From the NCBI RefSeq assembly GCF_013248905.1, contig NZ_JABRVS010000001.1:2604001-2668000 (forward strand): a stretch of 64,000 nt of DNA. The letters are read 5' to 3'. Positions 9,238-18,648 of the stretch are shown piece by piece. The notes beneath the pieces were generated by a model that made no database searches, was not told the DNA's origin, and worked only from the letters and a program-made list of their open reading frames with translations. Numbering within the stretch: the first letter of the stretch is position 1; every line of letters starts with the position of its first letter. The translations under genes were made by a program, and so were the position numbers. Source of the DNA: Shewanella sp. VB17 (GTDB taxonomy: Bacteria; Pseudomonadota; Gammaproteobacteria; Enterobacterales; Shewanellaceae).

Positions 9238-9762
9238 TTAACGTGTTTTACTCAAAGTAGGAATAATAAAGACAACCATCGCAATGAGATAAACAGAAAA
9301 AGCCACAATCATCCATTGTCCCATTGTGATCGACAACATTTCCCACGGGATATCAGTGCACATACCGGTAGGCATAAATAGAGAAGGGATCCATTCGTGA
9401 AGCGGCATCCAAGTGGGAAATTCGGGTAAAAAAGCGCAAGTTGAAAAAGGGGATGGGTTGGTCTGCATATCGACTAATTCTAGGGCAAGCTTTAATCCCC
9501 AAGCCGCACTTCCTCCCCAAGCTATGATAGCTAAAAGTCGCATTACTCTATTTTTATGACCTAAAACTCCCATTAATCCAGCCGCCAAAATGCCGAATAT
9601 GGCGATACGTTGATAGACACACATCACGCAAGGATCTAATTTCATCACATATTGGAAAAAAAGGGCACAAAGTTCAAGCCCGAGTGCTGTTCCAGCTAAT
9701 ATAAGCCAAGCAAGCCGTGATTGTGCGAATTGGGTGACTTGATTCAATATCAGACTCTCCAT
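9238..9762 (-). CDS. dsbB: Disulfide bond formation protein DsbB
   Basis: Inner-membrane quinone reductase that reoxidises DsbA. It has 174 residues and four hydrophobic helices. Both redox pairs are present: Cys45-Cys48 in the first periplasmic loop (PCVMCVYQR) and Cys109 and Cys135 in the second (STCAFLPEFP and GMCTDIPW). It lies downstream of nhaB on the same strand, but a terminator separates the two. Confidence 0.95.
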   Translation of the reverse strand: MESLILNQVTQFAQSRLAWLILAGTALGLELCALFFQYVMKLDPCVMCVYQRIAIFGILAAGLMGVLGHKNRVMRLLAIIAWGGSAAWGLKLALELVDMQTNPSPFSTCAFLPEFPTWMPLHEWIPSLFMPTGMCTDIPWEMLSITMGQWMIVAFSVYLIAMVVFIIPTLSKTR

Positions 9763-9773
9763 TTTGGTTATTA

Positions 9774-9796
9774 AAAAACGCCCAAGTAGGGCGTTT
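9774..9796 (-). terminator. Intrinsic terminator after nhaB
   Basis: An 8-bp stem AAACGCCC/GGGCGTTT with a 5-nt loop. Read on the minus strand it is followed by six T's, directly downstream of nhaB. Confidence 0.85.
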
Positions 9797-9849
9797 ATAA
9801 GACTTTTACTTGTTAATAAAGTTCAGTTTAACTGAATTAGTTTTCTCAT

Positions 9850-11427
9850 TTAGTGTGTTAGTGAGGTGCTATTGGCCACTGAATGATGGGTGATGATTTG
9901 ATGATCATAAAAGTATTGTGTCATCTGTTCTAATCCACCGAATTGAATGGCTAGCACACCCACAATTGATAATACGATGGTGTATGGAACAGCCATCCAC
10001 ACCATGCGTCCATAGGATAGGCGAATGAGGGGAGCGATTGCTGATGTGAGTAGGAACAAGAAGGCGGCTTGGCCATTAGGAGTTGCCACTGAAGGTAAGT
10101 TTGTTCCTGTATTAATTGCCACAGCAAGTAAGTCAAATTGTTCTCGGGTTATTTGGCCTGACAGGAGAGCTGCTTTGACTTCATTAATATACACGGTGCC
10201 AACAAACACATTGTCACTGACCATAGAAAGCAAACCGTTGGCAATGTAGAAGATAACTAATTGTGTGTTGCCTTCATAACTCAATGCCCATTGAATCACT
10301 GGTGCAAATAATTGTTGGTCAATAATGACGCCGACAATGGCAAAAAACACAGCCAGAAGCGCGGTAAATGGTAGGGCTTCTTCAAATGCTTTACCCAGTG
10401 CATGTTCGTGTGTGACGCCATTAAATGCGGTGGTCAAGATGATGACCGACAGACCGATGAGACCGACAGATGCTAAATGAAAAGCTAATCCTATTATTAA
10501 CCAAACGCCTACTAAGGCTTGTATGACGAGCTTCATCTTATCATGATTAGTACGCCTTGCATCTTCATGAGAGGCGTAATCGGATAGGATTTTATGCACA
10601 GCTGAGGGAAGTTCTTGTCCATAGTCAAACACTTTATATTTTTCGACTAAGAAACACGTAAAGATCCCAGCAAAAAATACTGGGATCGTCACCGGAGACA
10701 TACGTATTGCAAATTCGCCAAATTGCCAATTAGCTTGAGCAGCAATAATCAAATTCTGTGGCTCTCCGACCATAGTGCATACGCCGCCTAATGCCGTGCC
10801 TATACCAGCATGCATCAGTAGATTTCTTAAAAAACCACGAAATGCACTTAATTCATTTTCACATAACTGCTGATGTCCCTCGGAGGTATGATCATGATCG
10901 TCGGTGAAGTGCTTGCCCGATGCGACCTTATGATAGATGGAGTAAAATCCGACGGCAACAGCAATAATCACGGCAATGACGGTTAATGCATCAAGGAAAG
11001 CAGATAAAAAAGCGGACGCGATACAGAACATTAACGAGACAACAATTTTAGACTTTATTTTCGTGATCATCTTAGTAAAAACATATAAGAGCAGTTGCTT
11101 CATAAAGTAGATACCTGCCACCATAAAAACAAGCAGTAACAATACCTCTAAGTTTGCTTCTATTTCATGGAACACTTGGCTTGGCGATGTCATGCCGACT
11201 GCCACAGCTTCGATGGCAAGGAGTCCGCCTGGTTGGAGTGGGTAGCATTTTAATGCCATTGCTAACGTGAAAATAAACTCAAGAATTAATAACCACCCAG
11301 CAATAAATGGATCGATATAAAAGACCATCGGATTAATGATTAAAAATGATAAAATTGCGATTTTGAACCACTTAGGCGAATGACCTAAGAAGTTATCAAT
11401 AAACGCCTGACTCATAGTCACAGGCAT
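9850..11427 (-). CDS. nhaB: Na+/H+ antiporter NhaB
   Basis: A 525-residue polytopic inner-membrane antiporter that exports Na+ in exchange for H+. It is recognised from the N-terminus (MPVTMSQAFIDNFLG), the central GTALGGVCTMVGEPQNLIIA motif and GTNLPSVATPNGQAAFLF near the C-terminus. A His/Asp-rich cytoplasmic loop lies near residue 175. A good ribosome binding site (GAGAGGG) precedes the ATG. Divergent placement to fadR is the same as in E. coli. Confidence 0.96.
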   Translation of the reverse strand: MPVTMSQAFIDNFLGHSPKWFKIAILSFLIINPMVFYIDPFIAGWLLILEFIFTLAMALKCYPLQPGGLLAIEAVAVGMTSPSQVFHEIEANLEVLLLLVFMVAGIYFMKQLLLYVFTKMITKIKSKIVVSLMFCIASAFLSAFLDALTVIAVIIAVAVGFYSIYHKVASGKHFTDDHDHTSEGHQQLCENELSAFRGFLRNLLMHAGIGTALGGVCTMVGEPQNLIIAAQANWQFGEFAIRMSPVTIPVFFAGIFTCFLVEKYKVFDYGQELPSAVHKILSDYASHEDARRTNHDKMKLVIQALVGVWLIIGLAFHLASVGLIGLSVIILTTAFNGVTHEHALGKAFEEALPFTALLAVFFAIVGVIIDQQLFAPVIQWALSYEGNTQLVIFYIANGLLSMVSDNVFVGTVYINEVKAALLSGQITREQFDLLAVAINTGTNLPSVATPNGQAAFLFLLTSAIAPLIRLSYGRMVWMAVPYTIVLSIVGVLAIQFGGLEQMTQYFYDHQIITHHSVANSTSLTH

Positions 11428-11671
11428 GGCACCCTCTCTACATTAATGGATATGATGATAAACCATTTTAGTTTAGCGTAAAGAGACGAGTATTTAATAG
11501 CTTATTGACATTTAAAGAGTAAAATTGTGATTTTTTACATAAAACCATCCATTTTGAGTGGTTATTGGTCAATTTTTTCACGTTAAATTTTGTTCTTTCA
11601 CTGTTTTAATTTAGAAAGGTTTCCATTTATCCTCTCTCTGGTATGATCAGTAGATAATAAAGGTAAATTTA

Positions 11672-12439
11672 ATGTGGAAAATACCCCTGATGACAATTGT
11701 CCAAAACGCTCCGCCGGTGGCAAAGAACAAAGATATTATCGAAGCCAAAGGGCCCGCGAGTTTTGCTGAGAAATATATTGTCCGCTCTATCTGGGAGGAA
11801 AAATTTCCACCGGGTTCAATATTACCTGCAGAAAGAGAACTCTCAGAACTTATTGGGGTTACGCGCACAACATTACGTGAAGTACTGCAACGATTAGCAC
11901 GTGATGGTTGGTTGACGATACAACATGGTAAACCCACCAAGGTGAATGATATTTGGGAGACATCAGGCTTAAATGTATTGGAAACCATAGCGGATTTGAA
12001 CCCAGCAGGTGAGCCTGTGTTACTCGAACAGCTGCTTTCAGCTCGAACCAATATTAGTGCTATCTATTTTAAAGGGGCTGTTCGCTATAATGCTGACAAA
12101 GTGTTAGAAGCATTGCACACACTCGGTACACTCAATAATGATCCTAAAGCGTATGTTGAGTTTGATTATCAGCTTCATCGTAGCTTGGCGTATAATTCAG
12201 GTAATCCACTTTATGTATTAATTTTAAATGGGTTTAAAGGACTTTATAGCAGAGTCGGTGAAGATTACTTTGCTATAGATAAAGCTCGAGAGTTAGCTTT
12301 TAAGTTTTATGAGTCTTTACAACAACTTGCTAAAGATAAAAATCATAATGCAATCCCCGCATTAATGCGCAGCTATGGGATAAATAGTGGAAAAGTGTGG
12401 CAACAATTTAAAAACAGTCAGACAAACTTTGCAGAATAA
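11672..12439 (+). CDS. fadR: Fatty acid metabolism regulator FadR
   Basis: GntR-family acyl-CoA-responsive regulator that represses fad degradation genes and activates unsaturated fatty-acid synthesis. The winged-helix DNA-binding region (LPAERELSELIGVTRTTLRE) and the following recognition segment are nearly those of E. coli FadR. The C-terminal acyl-CoA-binding helices (SGNPLYVLILNGFKGLYSRV) are also clear. The N-terminus is about 24 residues longer than E. coli FadR. ATG at 11672 has an AAGG upstream and ATG at 11690 is an alternative. No ATG lies closer to the conserved GPASFAEKYIV. Ends in a strong terminator shared with tamB. Confidence 0.93.
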   Translation: MWKIPLMTIVQNAPPVAKNKDIIEAKGPASFAEKYIVRSIWEEKFPPGSILPAERELSELIGVTRTTLREVLQRLARDGWLTIQHGKPTKVNDIWETSGLNVLETIADLNPAGEPVLLEQLLSARTNISAIYFKGAVRYNADKVLEALHTLGTLNNDPKAYVEFDYQLHRSLAYNSGNPLYVLILNGFKGLYSRVGEDYFAIDKARELAFKFYESLQQLAKDKNHNAIPALMRSYGINSGKVWQQFKNSQTNFAE

Positions 12440-12448
12440 TGCTAGGTG

Positions 12449-12483
12449 CCCGATAAAAACAGTCAATAAGCATTTTTATCGGG
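12449..12483. terminator. Bidirectional terminator between fadR and tamB
   Basis: An 11-bp perfect stem, CCCGATAAAAA with TTTTTATCGGG, a 13-nt loop and A/T tracts within the stem, lying between convergent genes. Confidence 0.85.
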
Positions 12484-12488
12484 GGTCA

Positions 12489-15400
12489 TCAATCGATATC
12501 GAAGTTATAGTAGATGTCGAGTGATTGTTCGATGTTACCGGATACCGTTTCTAGGTAGAGCTGAGATAAAAGATAATACCTTACTGTCACCTCATAGCCA
12601 GGGTTAAAGACTCCCACTCCATATTTGACCATTAAGTCTTCTCCAATAAAGGCACTAATTGCCACGCGACCATCATCATTGGCGTTAAGTTGAACATTTG
12701 AAAAGCCTATTTTTTCGATAAGATCGGTGGCAGAGTGGCTAATGTTATTGACCGCAGAGCCACCGAGTTGGTTACCAAGACTTAATGCTGCTACCATCAT
12801 CAAACTATTATTTTGGTTACCATCACTGTCTTTAATTGCCCCTCCTTTTAGGATGTAAGAGAGGATCTCACCTTGATCTTTTGTTGGTGATGAAAACAGT
12901 GTGACGATAGGTTTTAGTGGTGTTCCAGTGATCCTGACTCCAGCAATTACTTCTTCTTCTTTGATTTCTCTAACAGCTTCGATATTTAGATTCGGGATGT
13001 CCAGTGGGCCAATAAACTGCACTTCGCCGGTTTTAATTGCTAGCGTTTGACCTAAAAATGTATAATTACCGTCTATGACGCGAATATCTCCATAAAGAAG
13101 CGGCGGCCTGAATGCTGCTTGTTTTAAATCTAATGTTCCCGCTAATTTACCCGTTAACCCCATGCCATCGATTTTCAGTTTATCGAATACATTGATCTTC
13201 ACATTAGCTGTGATAGCTAATGGGTTGTGTGCCACATCGCCTGATGAAATACTGTCTTCAAATACAACATCTTGAGACTCGGCAACCCCACCTTCGGATA
13301 ATTGAGCAACTTTGATATTACCTGAGATAATATTGAGGATACCTTGAACATCCACTAGATTTTTCTGGAAATGTATTGTTAAGTCAGGTGAGACATTAAT
13401 CATGGCTAGTGGAGGTTGAATGATGGCTAAGTTTTCACCATTAAATTTAATGTCTCCCGTAAACTTATCATGAGCCCAGTTAAGCTGCCCAGCCAGATCT
13501 GCTTTCCCTTCTCCCATTAACCAATGGCCGTTGACTTTGGCTTCTTGGCCTGATAATGACAGTGAAAGGTCGATATCTTCAAGCAAAGTTGGATTCGCTG
13601 CAATGAGCAGTTCTCCTTTTTTAAGTGACACTTCACCTGATATATCAGGTTTATCTAACGTCCCTGCTATGGTCAATTCACTGGAGATTTTACCTTTAAG
13701 GCTTTCCAGTTGTGGCATAAATTCAGATAACGATGCTAGGTTAATTTGGTGTAATTTAGTGTAACCTGAAATGGCCCTGTCTGGGCTGACATTGATATTT
13801 AATTGACCCTCCCAGTTAGCGATATCATAGGAATCGAACCTTATTTGAGTCGACAGTGTTTCGGGGTCAAGCGCTGCCTGCAGATTAAGCACCTTATAAC
13901 CAATATCAACATTATTATGATTATGATTTAGGCTAATATAACCAGGATCAAAATTAAGCTCTACAAAGCCAGTAGGCTTACTATCCGGTTGCCATGAAAG
14001 TTGTGAGTTGAGCTTAGCGGGTGCTTCCCATGTTACATTTTCTGGTAAAAAAGGAGCGAGTAACGCACCAACATTGCCGGTAAAACTGACGCTAGTTTCT
14101 CCCTTATTACCCAGTTCTGCAGTGTTATCAAGACACAATGAGCCATCTTTATGTTGCCAGCAAAATGGGTTAATGGCGCCAAATTGCTGTGTATTGTTCC
14201 AAGTGATCTCGAAAGGGGCTTTGAGATCCCATGGGCCTATTATGGAATCTAGACTGAAAGTACGGATTTCGGCATTGATAGCTTCAATGTCAGGATCAAA
14301 CTGTGAATAAATTTCAGTATTGAGTTGCAGCTCACCTAATGTGTCTAAAGCGAGTTGTTGATTACTTTCATCGCCGTCAATGTTGAACATAATGGCGTCG
14401 AGTTTTATTTTTTGCCATGTGAAGTCATTAGCCTTAAGTGACAAGTCAAATTGATGGGCATTTTGTGGAAAATAATGTCCTTTTATGTGTGCTTTTCCAA
14501 GCTCGAACTGTTCAAATGTTAAGTCTAATGCGTTGGCCGTCATGTCTATTTTTGGCTGTCCATTAGGTCCTGATACTTTGATGTCTGCTTTGATTGTGCC
14601 ATTGGCACTTGGGTGCCAAAGATTAAGATCCGGTATATCGAGTAACGCATTAATAGCCCAGTGCTCTTTTACTGTACCAGACATGGTTAACATAGATTGT
14701 AACGCACTGAATACTAAACTGTTTGAACTGATGTTTAACTCATCATTAATGGTTATGTCACCCAATAAATGAAAGGGATAGCCTTGTAATTCGCCTGTTA
14801 AATTTGATTGAGAGAGGCCCACTTGCCATTTTTTATTATCGAAAGTCCCCTTGGTGTGTAGTTGTCCTGTGATGAGGCTGGTTGGCAGAGGATTTTCTAA
14901 ATCTAAAACCAGTTGTTCAATCTTTATATCCTTAAGGCTAATATTAGTGTCCCAAGTGAATACATTGTCATAGTTGACTTCCCCTGAGGCGACAAGTTCT
15001 CCGATATCTCCTTTTGCATTGAGGTGATTTATCTTTAATTGAGTGCCAAAATGCTCAAATTGCGTGTTTATATCTAATGGTGGTTGATAGGGGGTATTGA
15101 TAACACTGGATAATGTAATCGATTGATGATTCAGATCCCCATTAGTTGCTAAGATGATTGATTGACCTGTATAAAGCGGCTTATCTAATGGCCAGCTTAG
15201 CTGCCGAGCGTTGAGGTTAAGATGGTAAGGCAGGTGTGGGGATGCCAAACCGATATCACCGTCAAGTGAAAAGTCAACCTGCCCAGCTCCCGTAGCATTA
15301 ATGGCGAGTTTGTTAAACCCTCCTTTAGCTTCCAGTTTGACTATTTGAGCACCCATCTCAGGGAATTCGTTAATGCGGCGAGCATCGAGGGCGACTGATA

Positions 15401-16337
15401 AATCCATCGGGTAATCATCTTTGAGGGATATGTCACCTTTTAAGTTAACGTTACCGTCGCTATGATCAAGCTGCAAGTTTTCCACGTGTACAAGAAAGTT
15501 GTGATAACTTGCTTGCAGATTAATCTGCTTAAATTTATCTTCACGCTTGCCGAGTTTGAGCCGACTATCGTGTATTTTGGCACTAGAGACAAAAATGGGA
15601 ATAGGGATAAATACTCTCGGTAGATGAGCCATCGCCCATTTGTTATCTTGGGGAGTCTGTTTGTTAATGGGATCCGTTTCTTCGCTCGACTCTGGAATCG
15701 ACACGAATAGACCCGTGGTATTAAGATAGTTGACCCTAATACCCGTTTGCTGCCATTGAGCTTGAGTGCGCAATGCACTGACATTAAATTGCATATCATT
15801 GACGCTAACCTCAACGTTGGCGAGTTCGGCCAGCTGAAGATCGATACCAAAAGGCAAGATGAGTACTTTCTCTGTTTCGAGATGATCTGTTTCGAGATCA
15901 TCTATTGGGCTGTTATCGCGGGCTAATGTATCCGTGTCGATGTTGACTAATACGCCAGATGCTGAAAGTTCATCTATGCAAACTTGCTTTTTCAATAGAC
16001 ACATGGGAAGCCATTTAAGGTTTAGTTCCTTGATATCCACACTGATCCCGTTCATTTCCCAATGAGTGTCTTTGACCTTGAGTTGGCTGTTTATTGTGCC
16101 TGTTACATAGGTAATATTCAGATCGGGGACTAATATATCGGCCAATAATACGGTGATCCGGCTGCCGAAATGAGTACCAATTAATATGGCAATAAGGATC
16201 AATACACTAAGCGGGATATAGATGATTAGCCTAGAAAGAGCTTTAAAGCTGCGCCAACAAAGCATAGGTAGGCTCGCGGTGTTTAATTGACTGTCTTCTT
16301 GTGCGTGATGAGGTTCTGGATGTGAGGGCTGGTTCAT
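12489..16337 (-). CDS. tamB: Translocation and assembly module protein TamB
   Basis: A very long (1282 residues) AsmA-like periplasm-spanning protein. It has one N-terminal membrane anchor (about residues 30-55, IIYIPLSVLILIAILIGTHF) followed by repetitive beta-strand sequence expected to form a hydrophobic groove. The C-terminal DUF490/TamB domain is recognisable from GEILSYILKGGA and the terminal beta-rich end FNPGYEVTVRYYLLSQLYLE. TamB works with TamA in outer-membrane protein insertion and anterograde phospholipid transport. Its ATG overlaps the stop of tamA by 4 bp, indicating translational coupling. Confidence 0.95.
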   Translation of the reverse strand: MNQPSHPEPHHAQEDSQLNTASLPMLCWRSFKALSRLIIYIPLSVLILIAILIGTHFGSRITVLLADILVPDLNITYVTGTINSQLKVKDTHWEMNGISVDIKELNLKWLPMCLLKKQVCIDELSASGVLVNIDTDTLARDNSPIDDLETDHLETEKVLILPFGIDLQLAELANVEVSVNDMQFNVSALRTQAQWQQTGIRVNYLNTTGLFVSIPESSEETDPINKQTPQDNKWAMAHLPRVFIPIPIFVSSAKIHDSRLKLGKREDKFKQINLQASYHNFLVHVENLQLDHSDGNVNLKGDISLKDDYPMDLSVALDARRINEFPEMGAQIVKLEAKGGFNKLAINATGAGQVDFSLDGDIGLASPHLPYHLNLNARQLSWPLDKPLYTGQSIILATNGDLNHQSITLSSVINTPYQPPLDINTQFEHFGTQLKINHLNAKGDIGELVASGEVNYDNVFTWDTNISLKDIKIEQLVLDLENPLPTSLITGQLHTKGTFDNKKWQVGLSQSNLTGELQGYPFHLLGDITINDELNISSNSLVFSALQSMLTMSGTVKEHWAINALLDIPDLNLWHPSANGTIKADIKVSGPNGQPKIDMTANALDLTFEQFELGKAHIKGHYFPQNAHQFDLSLKANDFTWQKIKLDAIMFNIDGDESNQQLALDTLGELQLNTEIYSQFDPDIEAINAEIRTFSLDSIIGPWDLKAPFEITWNNTQQFGAINPFCWQHKDGSLCLDNTAELGNKGETSVSFTGNVGALLAPFLPENVTWEAPAKLNSQLSWQPDSKPTGFVELNFDPGYISLNHNHNNVDIGYKVLNLQAALDPETLSTQIRFDSYDIANWEGQLNINVSPDRAISGYTKLHQINLASLSEFMPQLESLKGKISSELTIAGTLDKPDISGEVSLKKGELLIAANPTLLEDIDLSLSLSGQEAKVNGHWLMGEGKADLAGQLNWAHDKFTGDIKFNGENLAIIQPPLAMINVSPDLTIHFQKNLVDVQGILNIISGNIKVAQLSEGGVAESQDVVFEDSISSGDVAHNPLAITANVKINVFDKLKIDGMGLTGKLAGTLDLKQAAFRPPLLYGDIRVIDGNYTFLGQTLAIKTGEVQFIGPLDIPNLNIEAVREIKEEEVIAGVRITGTPLKPIVTLFSSPTKDQGEILSYILKGGAIKDSDGNQNNSLMMVAALSLGNQLGGSAVNNISHSATDLIEKIGFSNVQLNANDDGRVAISAFIGEDLMVKYGVGVFNPGYEVTVRYYLLSQLYLETVSGNIEQSLDIYYNFDID

Positions 16338-18175
16338 AATTCAGTGCCCATGGTAAGATGGATACGCCAAGGGCGATCCATGGTATCTGTCTCTTTTAAG
16401 CCAACACCGACATCAAATTTAATCGGGCCGATAGGTGAGATCCAATGAACCCCACCGCCTACCGATACTATAGGTTCAATTTGGTCTGTATCAAATGCGT
16501 TGCCCGCATCGATAAAACTGGCTAAACGCCAAGTGGGGGTCAGGTAGTATTGGTACTCAAGGCTACCCACTATAAGGTAGCTACCGCCGACCACTTGCCG
16601 TGTTTGTTCGCCAGTTGCGCTGGTATAATCTAAATAAGGCCCGAGCGCTTGATAACCGTAACCACGAATACTTTGATCTCCACCGGCAAAATAGCGTAGT
16701 GATGGAGGGATAAAAGGCAAATCTTCATCAGCGGCTAAGTTAAACCCTAAATCGAGTCTGGATACCAGTCGGTGTTTATCAAAGAAAGTATCAATCCACT
16801 TATACTTGGTTTGGAGTCTGGTTAGGCGCGCTGTTGAGCCTAAATTAGGATCAGCATACTCGATACTGTAATACTGAAAAAAGCCAGATTTAGGATCTAA
16901 ACTGTTATCGCCTCGGATAGTTTTGGAGATACTGGTCCCAAGGAGGATAAATGTGGGGTCATAATCAACTTCAGATTGCGTGTAATATTCACGAATTGCT
17001 TCGATTGAGTAATTAAGTACCCATTGATCTGCCAATCTTTGCTGACGAATGATCCCCAGTAGACGTTTGTTTCCTTCTAACTCTCCGGTGTTGGTGAAAG
17101 TGTTATTACTGGGGTCATAAACTTGAGTGGCACCATATTTATCTCTTAACATGCCAATACGGAATTTTAGTTGATCATCTAAGGGATGGCTTAACGGAAT
17201 AGTATAAGTGGTTAAAAACTTTGGCTTATCGGGAGCCCACTCTACACTGGTTTCTTGTGAATGGCCAAAACGATTGATTTGAGGTGTGCGCCAAGTGACT
17301 CTTACTCTAGGCTCTATACCAGTCTCATTGGTATCACCGATGTCGACACCGAAACCTAATTCAATTGAATGGCTAGGTTTTGAAGAAAGATCGACTTTAA
17401 TTGGGATAATTAAATCAGTTGATTTATTGACCTGTGGGAGAACTTTAACGTTGGCAAAATATCCCGTATCGAGTAACTCTCGATTTAATGCGCTAAGACG
17501 GGTTGTACTGTATGGACTATTGAGCTTGAAAGGGATCAATGTTCGCATTACATTATCATTCAATGTTTGTCCTTCAAAGTTGATTTCACCAATACGGTAA
17601 CGTTGACCTGAATCATAATGCAGTGTCAGTCTTGCGGTGTTGAGATCGCGGTTGATTTTGATCGAAGATTCAATATATTTACCATCAAAATAACCACGTG
17701 ATAGCGCCAAAGTGATCAACTGAGATTTTAGCTGTTCATAGGTGCCATGGTTGACGATATCACCGGGTTTGACGGTGCGTGTGTTTAACCAATTAATCAT
17801 TACTGGATCATTGAGGATTTGTCCTTCTAAGTGCATATCGATCCATTGAATTAATGTTGGGGGACCTGGCGTAATAGAAAGATTGAGTGCCCAAGCTCCT
17901 TGTTCCGGTGACAATACTTCCTGTTCAACCTTACCATGATAATAGCCAAGCGAATGCAGCGCAGCAATGGCGCTATCTTCAGTGTTAAAAATAAAAGTTC
18001 TGCGTTGAACGATTGACGTGGGTAAAGGACCTAAATGCGCGCGGATATTGGTGTCTAACTCATCGGAACCCCCTTTGATGTTTAATGTTAACCAATCATT
18101 GGCCTGTACTGAAAAAGAGCACATTAAAGTAGAGATAAGAATGAGGCTAATCGGCCATAAGTCTAAAGTACGCAT
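16334..18175 (-). CDS. tamA: Translocation and assembly module protein TamA (Omp85 family)
   Basis: Outer-membrane protein with an N-terminal signal (SLILISTLMCSFSVQA), three POTRA-type domains (about residues 25-260) and a C-terminal 16-strand barrel. The barrel ends in family-typical GPIKFDVGVGLKETDTMDRP, and GGDQSIRGYGYQALGP carries the lid-lock RGY motif of Omp85 proteins. I chose ATG at 18175; a TTG at 18184 would add three residues and cannot be excluded. This is the only Omp85/TpsB-superfamily barrel in the window and should not be mistaken for a CdiB partner of the haemagglutinin at 36 kb. Confidence 0.93.
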   Translation of the reverse strand: MRTLDLWPISLILISTLMCSFSVQANDWLTLNIKGGSDELDTNIRAHLGPLPTSIVQRRTFIFNTEDSAIAALHSLGYYHGKVEQEVLSPEQGAWALNLSITPGPPTLIQWIDMHLEGQILNDPVMINWLNTRTVKPGDIVNHGTYEQLKSQLITLALSRGYFDGKYIESSIKINRDLNTARLTLHYDSGQRYRIGEINFEGQTLNDNVMRTLIPFKLNSPYSTTRLSALNRELLDTGYFANVKVLPQVNKSTDLIIPIKVDLSSKPSHSIELGFGVDIGDTNETGIEPRVRVTWRTPQINRFGHSQETSVEWAPDKPKFLTTYTIPLSHPLDDQLKFRIGMLRDKYGATQVYDPSNNTFTNTGELEGNKRLLGIIRQQRLADQWVLNYSIEAIREYYTQSEVDYDPTFILLGTSISKTIRGDNSLDPKSGFFQYYSIEYADPNLGSTARLTRLQTKYKWIDTFFDKHRLVSRLDLGFNLAADEDLPFIPPSLRYFAGGDQSIRGYGYQALGPYLDYTSATGEQTRQVVGGSYLIVGSLEYQYYLTPTWRLASFIDAGNAFDTDQIEPIVSVGGGVHWISPIGPIKFDVGVGLKETDTMDRPWRIHLTMGTEL

Positions 18176-18648
18176 ATGTAACAAAGAAACTCTAATGAAT
18201 GTTGGGTGAATACTGTGCCTATTGTCGCTAGATTATCGAATGCAGGCAAGTTGATGAAGGTAATTAACGCGATAAATGATGACAAACAGGAGAAATATTA
18301 TAAATAAAATGAGTAAGTGGCTCAATATACCAAAATACTAAGTCTAATATTGGAGATGAGAAACCTATCTTTGTTTAATTAATGAGTGAATAAGAGGTGT
18401 TTCTTCATGCTAACAACGAGAAAATACCTCTGTGATTGATCATGACAATAGATTATCAGTGATCGTGATTGAAACTGGGGATATGGTTACCAAGGTAGCG
18501 TGCTTTTGGAGCCAGACCTTAAGCCCATTTATGTTGACTTAGGTTGATTGATGTTTACTACTTTATGACCATCACGTTAATTAGCCATACCAATAATCCC
18601 AGTTCCTTGCTAGGATCGTTTTTTTGCTCCTAGAAATGGAATCTGGTC
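18176..18648. other. Intergenic region between divergent tamA and hrpA
   Basis: About 470 bp, AT-rich, with no convincing ORF or RNA gene. It must hold the promoters of tamAB and hrpA, but I see no clear operator. Confidence 0.5.

Noticed and set aside
16334..18175. TamA as the transporter for the haemagglutinin-like proteins
   Set aside because: It has three POTRA domains and is coupled to tamB, as in every tamAB locus; TpsB proteins have two POTRAs and an N-terminal plug helix.
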